From: Geomonas azotofigens
Lineage (GTDB): Bacteria; Desulfobacterota; Desulfuromonadia; Geobacterales; Geobacteraceae
NCBI RefSeq assembly: GCF_018919395.1
Contig: NZ_JAHLME010000002.1
Coordinates: forward strand, 372,001 to 436,000
Direction: 5' to 3'
Length of the DNA: 64,000 bases
The number at the start of each line of letters is the position of its first letter. Within the stretch, counting starts at the first letter, position 1. Below the pieces are notes generated by a model, which was not told where the DNA came from, did not search any database, and saw nothing but the letters and a program-made list of their open reading frames with translations. Positions 59,382-64,000 of the stretch are shown here, piece by piece. Both the position numbers and the translations under genes were made by a program.

Positions 59382-60761
59382 CTAGTAGTCGAACGGCTGG
59401 TACGGCTTGGAAAAGTTCAGGTCCTTGGTAACCATGACGTTGAAGCGGTAGCCCGGGCGGATCTCGAGCGTCGGGGCGACGTTCAGGTTCTTGGCGATCA
59501 TCTGTGCGGCAACCTGGCCGAACTCAAGCCCCAGGGCCTGGCTCATGGCGCTGCTGACCGTGGGAGCCGAATTGGCGTCCTGCGGCGGCTGGCTGGTTGC
59601 GACGCCGGCAATGACGCCGGACATGAGGAGTGCGGACCCGAAAATCCGGAAATAGTGGTTGTTCACCCGATCCTTGAAGCCCGCATAACCGGCGCTGTTG
59701 GCACCGGGCATGGAACCGATGTCCATCGCCTTGCCGTCGGGAAAAACGATGCGTTGCCAGGCGACCAGCAGCCAGGCTTGGCCGTAGGCGACGTTGCTGG
59801 CATACGTGCCGACCAGGCGGCACCCCTGCGGGATCAGGAGGTATCTGCCAGTTGCGGTGTCGTAGACGTTCTGGGAGACCTGGGCCATGATCTGGCCGGG
59901 GAGTTCCGAGTTGATGCCCGAAATAAGGGTGGCCGGTACCACGTATCCCGCGCGCAGTTCGTAGCGCGAGCGCGGAGGCTGCACCTTGGATTCGAGTTTC
60001 CAGCGGTCGCCCGCCCCCGAATTTCCGAACGGGGCTACGCCGGTGCCGTTGCCCGGCGCCGCCTGTCCCGGCTGCGCTGAAGCCCCGCCCGTTCCTGCCA
60101 GCCCCGAATTCTGAACCAGGGCCAGCTGGCTCTTGTAGATTTCCAGAGGATCACCGGGTTGCTGGAGGGAACCGCTGCCGCCGCTGGCACCGTTGACGGC
60201 GGGGCTGGAACCCGCGCTGCGCGGCGGCGTCACGCTGAGGCCCGTTTTCGCCTTCACCGCCTCGTCAAACTGTTGCATCTTCATAATCCGGATACGGTCC
60301 GCCGCGTCGCCCCCCGCCCCGCCGGAACCGCCGCCGGGGCCGTTTGATCGCTGGACGCCGGAAGAATTGGGAGGTGTCGGTGGAGCATCGGGGTTGGCCG
60401 GACGGACGATGGTTACGGCACCGGGTGCCGGCTCAGAAGACGACGGCATGGCAGCCCCACCGGGCGCCGTAGGAGACGCCGCCGCTTGAGGCGTCTTCGG
60501 CTGGACGATCCCGCTCTGCCGGTCCCCGGCGACCGCCTTGGCAAACATGCTGGTATTCTCGACCTTCTCCGCCGCCGGCTTCGGCGGCTGCTTTTGTTTC
60601 GCCGCACGGTTGGCAGCGACCAGCACCATGACCAGCAGGAAGGCGGTCATCACGGTACCGACGATGTACATCGGCATGCTGTTGACACGGCGATTGCCGA
60701 TTTTTTCGCCAGCCTGGTCCGGTGATGCTTCGGGCGACATCTGGTCTGGTCTGGAAGCCAC
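59382..60761 (-). CDS. trbI: TrbI, VirB10-like channel scaffold
   Basis: A 459-residue VirB10 family protein (RP4 TrbI 463). One membrane span (MYIVGTVMTAFLLVMVLVAA), a proline/glycine-rich periplasmic linker (about 60-270), and a C-terminal beta-barrel domain with SRYELRAGYVVPATLISGIN, YLLIPQGCRLVGTYASNVAY, AWQRIVFPDGKAMDIGSMPG and IRPGYRFNVMVTKDLNF. It bridges the inner and outer membranes. It is followed at once by trbJ. Confidence 0.95.
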   Translation of the reverse strand: MASRPDQMSPEASPDQAGEKIGNRRVNSMPMYIVGTVMTAFLLVMVLVAANRAAKQKQPPKPAAEKVENTSMFAKAVAGDRQSGIVQPKTPQAAASPTAPGGAAMPSSSEPAPGAVTIVRPANPDAPPTPPNSSGVQRSNGPGGGSGGAGGDAADRIRIMKMQQFDEAVKAKTGLSVTPPRSAGSSPAVNGASGGSGSLQQPGDPLEIYKSQLALVQNSGLAGTGGASAQPGQAAPGNGTGVAPFGNSGAGDRWKLESKVQPPRSRYELRAGYVVPATLISGINSELPGQIMAQVSQNVYDTATGRYLLIPQGCRLVGTYASNVAYGQAWLLVAWQRIVFPDGKAMDIGSMPGANSAGYAGFKDRVNNHYFRIFGSALLMSGVIAGVATSQPPQDANSAPTVSSAMSQALGLEFGQVAAQMIAKNLNVAPTLEIRPGYRFNVMVTKDLNFSKPYQPFDY

Positions 60762-60764
60762 GGC

Positions 60765-61199
60765 CTACTCCTTTCGTACCCAGTACCCGGCCGGGTAGAG
60801 CACCCCGTCCTTCGCCACCTTGTACACCCGGTTCAGGGCTTGCTGGCGGTCGATCAGCACCGTGACCCGGTACAGCCCGGTATCCTTGAGCTGATCCACG
60901 GTGTAGGAAAGAGCCACCCCCGCCCTCCCCTGCTTCCTCTTGGCCTTGTATTCCAGTACGGCGTAACCCTTGTTCCGCATGGATGCCACCAGACAGGTGC
61001 CGAAATAATCGGATGTGGCATGCTGAAGGTCGAAGCGGGTAAGAGCCGGCGGATACAGCGTCACCAGTTTTTTCGCCACGTCGTCGGCCATCTTTTTGTC
61101 GTTGGCCTGCGTCGTGTTACGCATGAAGTTGCCGTAGCGGGCGGCGCACGCGACCAGGCTGATGAACAGTGCCAGGAGCAGCAGCTTGCGCATCTTCAT
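60765..61199 (-). CDS. trbH: TrbH, outer-membrane lipoprotein (VirB7-like role)
   Basis: A 144-residue lipoprotein (RP4 TrbH 160) with signal MKMRKLLLLALFISLVACAA (lipobox LVAC) and a soluble domain with LVTLYPPALTRFDLQHATSD and YFGTCLVASMRNKGYAVLEY, KRKQGRAGVALSYTVDQLKD. The ATG at 61199 overlaps the trbG stop (ATGA). It partners TrbG in the outer-membrane complex. Name assigned by position, lipobox and length. Confidence 0.85.
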   Translation of the reverse strand: MKMRKLLLLALFISLVACAARYGNFMRNTTQANDKKMADDVAKKLVTLYPPALTRFDLQHATSDYFGTCLVASMRNKGYAVLEYKAKRKQGRAGVALSYTVDQLKDTGLYRVTVLIDRQQALNRVYKVAKDGVLYPAGYWVRKE

Positions 61200-62089
61200 C
61201 TCCTCCTGGCAGCCTTGGTGATGGTGACGCGGTCCTGCCCGGTGCCAACGCCGGTGATGAGGATCGCCTTCTCGAAGACCGTATCCACGATGTACCGGTT
61301 CCCCTGCACCCGGTAGTTGACCATCACGGTTTCGTCCTCTTTGAAGAAGCCCCCCTCCTTTCGCACCACCAGGAGCGTGGGAGCCTCGGTTTTTGCCATC
61401 GCGGGAGGCATTTCGATGATCGTTTTCGCCCCGTCGTTGTAGACCCGGATCGGTTTCCAGGCCGCGCTCCCGGTGATCTCGTAATCGAAGTTGAGGTTTC
61501 CCAGATACTCGCCCGTACCCGGGATGGTGTTCTCCTGCTTTTCCTTCGCCTCCCGGCTCCTGAGACCGTCCCATTTGGCCAGGGCATCTTCCGTATAGGT
61601 GAACGCCACCCGCGGCATGAATTCCGTCCGGTGGGAACGCAGGTTGATATGGTAGGTGCGACGGTTGGTGGTGACGATGAGCGAGGTCTTAAGGCCAACG
61701 TCCAGAGGCTTGATGATGAGGTGCTGGATTTCTGCCGGTCCGACGCCGGTTACCGCCGGCTCGACGGTAAAGCGCGGGTCGCCCACATGCAGGTTGTTCA
61801 CCTGTTCCCCGGCCTGGAGCTCGATGTCGCAGATCTGGAGCACGGCGCACACCACGTTGATCTGCTGCGCGCCGTACATGAAAAGAACCGATCCTTCCGG
61901 TCCCGCAACGGGTCGTACACCCTTGGCGTTCTCATCCTGCCATTTCCGTGCAATCGCGATGGCGGCCTTTTCCTGGGGAGTCAGGACGGGGTTCTGCTTC
62001 GAGAAATACTGGTCGGCCGGGTTGTCGCTGGCGGCCGAGGCGAAGAGAGGCAACATCCACAAAATCATGGCGACCACGTATTTTCTCAT
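61196..62089 (-). CDS. trbG: TrbG, VirB9-like outer-membrane channel protein
   Basis: A 297-residue VirB9 family protein, the same length as RP4 TrbG. Signal peptide YVVAMILWMLPLFASAASDN is followed by PEGSVLFMYGAQQINVVCAV, LQICDIELQAGEQVNNLHVG, TVEPAVTGVGPAEIQHLIIK and the C-terminal beta domain with LNFDYEITGSAAWKPIRVYN, DGAKTIIEMPPAMAKTEAPT and VNYRVQGNRYIVDTVFEKAI, the classic VirB9 pattern. It overlaps trbH. Confidence 0.95.
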   Translation of the reverse strand: MRKYVVAMILWMLPLFASAASDNPADQYFSKQNPVLTPQEKAAIAIARKWQDENAKGVRPVAGPEGSVLFMYGAQQINVVCAVLQICDIELQAGEQVNNLHVGDPRFTVEPAVTGVGPAEIQHLIIKPLDVGLKTSLIVTTNRRTYHINLRSHRTEFMPRVAFTYTEDALAKWDGLRSREAKEKQENTIPGTGEYLGNLNFDYEITGSAAWKPIRVYNDGAKTIIEMPPAMAKTEAPTLLVVRKEGGFFKEDETVMVNYRVQGNRYIVDTVFEKAILITGVGTGQDRVTITKAARRR

Positions 62090-62101
62090 GCCCTCCCCCT
62101 C

Positions 62102-62875
62102 TCAAAGCTGTCTCGACCAGGAAAAATCACGCACGTAGGTGCCGAGCGGGTTGTTGCGGATCTGTTCTTCGGTGGTTTGCGTCGTTGCCGGCAGGGTATA
62201 GACCGTTACCAAGGCGCGCATCCTGTAGGGCTGCGCTTTCATTACCCCCTGCCGGTCGTAGACGGCTTCGATCCAGTCCACCTGCCAGGTGTCCGGTGTT
62301 TGGGGCAGCACCGAGCTGATCTCGACGCTCACCGTCTCCTTCTCGGCCCGCTTGAAGGGACTGCTCTCTTCGGTGCCGTTTAGCCACTCGTTCGCCTTGG
62401 CGGTGGCCGGGTCCTTGATGGAGAGCATGGAGTAGACGCGGTAGATGGCCTTGCGCTGCAGGGCGATGTCGGGGGTCACCAACCGTAAGTCGCTGATGAA
62501 GGAAGCGACATTGAAGTGCACGACGCGCGGATCGGCCTTGACCGCGCGCTGCGCCGGGGCGATGGCGATGGTGCCGCCGTGCTTGTCCACCTCGACCACA
62601 TACGGAACGAATCTCGACTGGCTGCCGATGTAGATCATGCCGCCGACGGAGGCGAGAGTGATCATCAGGGAGAGGATGCCGAAGAGCTGCCACATCTGCC
62701 GGTTGGCGATGCTGGCGACCATCAGGCTGTTCCAGGTGCGTCGGGCCGCTAGATAGGGATTCTCGTTCTCCCCCTGGCGTCTGCCGCCGGTAACCGGACC
62801 GCTGCCGTCCCCCTCCTCCGCCGGGAGCCCGAAGATCAGCTTTCTGGCCGCAGTGACGGCCGCTGCAAGATTCAT
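62102..62875 (-). CDS. trbF: TrbF, VirB8-like inner-membrane protein
   Basis: A 257-residue VirB8 family protein (RP4 TrbF 260). One membrane span (QLFGILSLMITLASVGGMIY) is followed by RFVPYVVEVDKHGGTIAIAP and a periplasmic domain with LVTPDIALQRKAIYRVYSML, KEKV-like core and QVDWIEAVYDRQGVMKAQPY. The end NPLGTYVRDFSWSRQL is typical of TrbF. The ATG at 62875 overlaps the trbE stop; a start at 62923 lacks the motif context. Confidence 0.95.
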   Translation of the reverse strand: MNLAAAVTAARKLIFGLPAEEGDGSGPVTGGRRQGENENPYLAARRTWNSLMVASIANRQMWQLFGILSLMITLASVGGMIYIGSQSRFVPYVVEVDKHGGTIAIAPAQRAVKADPRVVHFNVASFISDLRLVTPDIALQRKAIYRVYSMLSIKDPATAKANEWLNGTEESSPFKRAEKETVSVEISSVLPQTPDTWQVDWIEAVYDRQGVMKAQPYRMRALVTVYTLPATTQTTEEQIRNNPLGTYVRDFSWSRQL

Positions 62876-64000
62876 ATGGTCACCCCGTAATCGGCAAGTT
62901 TCAGTCCCCTCCCTGCCAGCCACTCATCTCTCCAGCCGTCGCCGTACTTCGCCTCCAGGCGTTTTAGGGAGGCGATGGATTCCTTGTCGGTCGCTCCTAC
63001 GAAGGAGAGCGCCAGCGGGCCGAGCGCCAGGTCGTAAAGGCGGCGCCCCCCTTCAGAAACGCAGTAATAGTGACGCTTCGGGACGGCGGTTGCGAGAATT
63101 TCAATCTGGCGCGTATTGAGCCCCATGCGGCGGTAGAGGGCGGCCGTGTCGACATCGCGGGCGTAGACGTTGGGGAGAAAGATCTTGGTAGCCGTGGATT
63201 CCACTATCACGTCGAGGATGCCGCTGTTGGCGGCGTCGGTGAGGCTTTGCGTCGCCAGCAGCACGAGACAGTTCTTCTTGGCAAAGGCCTTGAGCCATTC
63301 CCTGATCTTGTCGCGGAAGGCGGCGTGTCCCAGCGCGATCCAGGCTTCATCGATAATGAGCGCGGCAGGCTGGCCGCGCAGACTGCGCTCGATGCGCCGA
63401 AAAAGGTACAACAGCACGGGGAGCGCGAACTTTTCTCCCAGGTTCATCAGCTCCTCGATCTCGAAGGTGGTGAACCTGGAGAGGGCGAGGCCATCGCTTT
63501 CGGCGTCGAGCAGGTTCCCCATCATGCCGTCGACCGTGTACTGCTTGAGCGCCTCGCGGATCGGTTCGTCCTGGATGGTCAGCCAAAACTCGGACATGGT
63601 GTGCGCCCCGCTCTCGTGCATGCTCATGACGGCATTGCCGATTTCGTTGCGCTGGCCGGGGGTGGTAGCCACGCCGTTGAGAGCCAGTATGGTGTCGATC
63701 CATTCCATGGCCCAGGCGCGGTCCCCCTTGGTTTCCAGAAACTGCAGCGGGCAGAAGGCGAGCCGGCTGTCATCGGCGGCGACCGAGAAATGAGCGCCCC
63801 CCACCGCCTTGGTCGTGGGATACATCGACATCCCCTTGTCGAAGACATAGATGGACATCCCCTCATAGCGCAGAAGCTGCAGCGCGATTATGCCGAGGTG
63901 CGTCGATTTGCCGGCCCGCGTCGGGCCGAACATAAGCGTATGCCCCAGATCGCGGGTATGCAGGTTGAACCGGAAAGGGGTGGCGCCGTGGGTGACGCAT
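62872..64000 (-). CDS. trbE: TrbE, VirB4-like ATPase, C-terminal part only
   Basis: The C-terminal 376 residues of the conjugation ATPase (RP4 TrbE 852). It enters the window as GATPFRFNLHTRDLGHTLMF followed by Walker A GPTRAGKSTHLGII, then Walker B region PAALIIDEAWIALGHAAFRD, LVLLATQSLTDAANSGILD and KIFLPNVYARDVDTAALYRR, all VirB4 family blocks. An ATG at the Walker A is internal, not the start. The N-terminal half lies beyond the right edge. Confidence 0.95.
   Translation of the reverse strand, partial: CVTHGATPFRFNLHTRDLGHTLMFGPTRAGKSTHLGIIALQLLRYEGMSIYVFDKGMSMYPTTKAVGGAHFSVAADDSRLAFCPLQFLETKGDRAWAMEWIDTILALNGVATTPGQRNEIGNAVMSMHESGAHTMSEFWLTIQDEPIREALKQYTVDGMMGNLLDAESDGLALSRFTTFEIEELMNLGEKFALPVLLYLFRRIERSLRGQPAALIIDEAWIALGHAAFRDKIREWLKAFAKKNCLVLLATQSLTDAANSGILDVIVESTATKIFLPNVYARDVDTAALYRRMGLNTRQIEILATAVPKRHYYCVSEGGRRLYDLALGPLALSFVGATDKESIASLKRLEAKYGDGWRDEWLAGRGLKLADYGVTI

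Overview
The window looks like the chromosome of a GC-rich Deltaproteobacterium, most plausibly Geobacteraceae (Geobacter/Geomonas/Citrifermentans type). The reasons are the GC-rich host genes with NtrC-type two-component control and a sigma-54 promoter in front of a TRAP transporter, AmrS, NhaD, PilZ, a PEP-CTERM protein and very large PKD/HYR surface proteins. This assignment is inference; no rRNA gene or complete marker set is present.

Bases 1 to about 27000 are host chromosome. In order they hold lgt (cut by the window edge), a DUF4124 protein, a HIT protein, tlyA and a UbiD-family decarboxylase, all on the minus strand. Next come a sensor kinase and an NtrC-type regulator (4827-8864), a perfect sigma-54 promoter (9145-9160) and a dctP-dctQ-dctM TRAP operon with a terminator. 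After these are nhaD, a Tat-exported DUF882 protein, an XRE-receiver regulator, a PilZ protein, a secreted PKD/HYR repeat protein, a 43-bp minisatellite of ten units, a HelD/UvrD-like helicase, and amrS / adenosine-specific kinase / ftsH. From about 27000 to 30480 the sequence becomes more AT-rich, with small secreted or lipid-anchored proteins, a PEP-CTERM protein and long gene-poor gaps.

At 30485-30529 lies the 3' part of a tRNA-Arg(CCU) gene on the minus strand, still followed by its terminator but lacking its 5' half. A P4-type tyrosine integrase begins 180 bp away. This is the left end of an integrative conjugative element that fills the rest of the window and runs past 64000. Its transfer machinery is an IncP/RP4-type set with RP4 gene order. 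The relaxosome genes traK-traL-traM diverge from traJ-traI(traH nested inside)-traG-traF-(traE remnant)-two small genes-traC, with an RP4-like oriT between traK and traJ. The mating-pair genes trbE to trbO are on the minus strand at the right end.

The cargo between integrase and transfer genes is the most interesting part. A complete DNA phosphorothioation set (dndA divergent from dndB-dndC-dndD-dndE) is present without the usual dndF-dndG-dndH restriction genes. In their place is one gene joining a HARE-HTH-like N-terminus to a NucS-like PD-(D/E)XK nuclease. Converging on it is a three-gene minus-strand module: a 750-aa second DGQHR (DndB-motif) protein, a GIY-YIG-type nuclease with a split motif, and a 252-aa protein I do not recognise. 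This may be an undescribed modification-linked defence arrangement.
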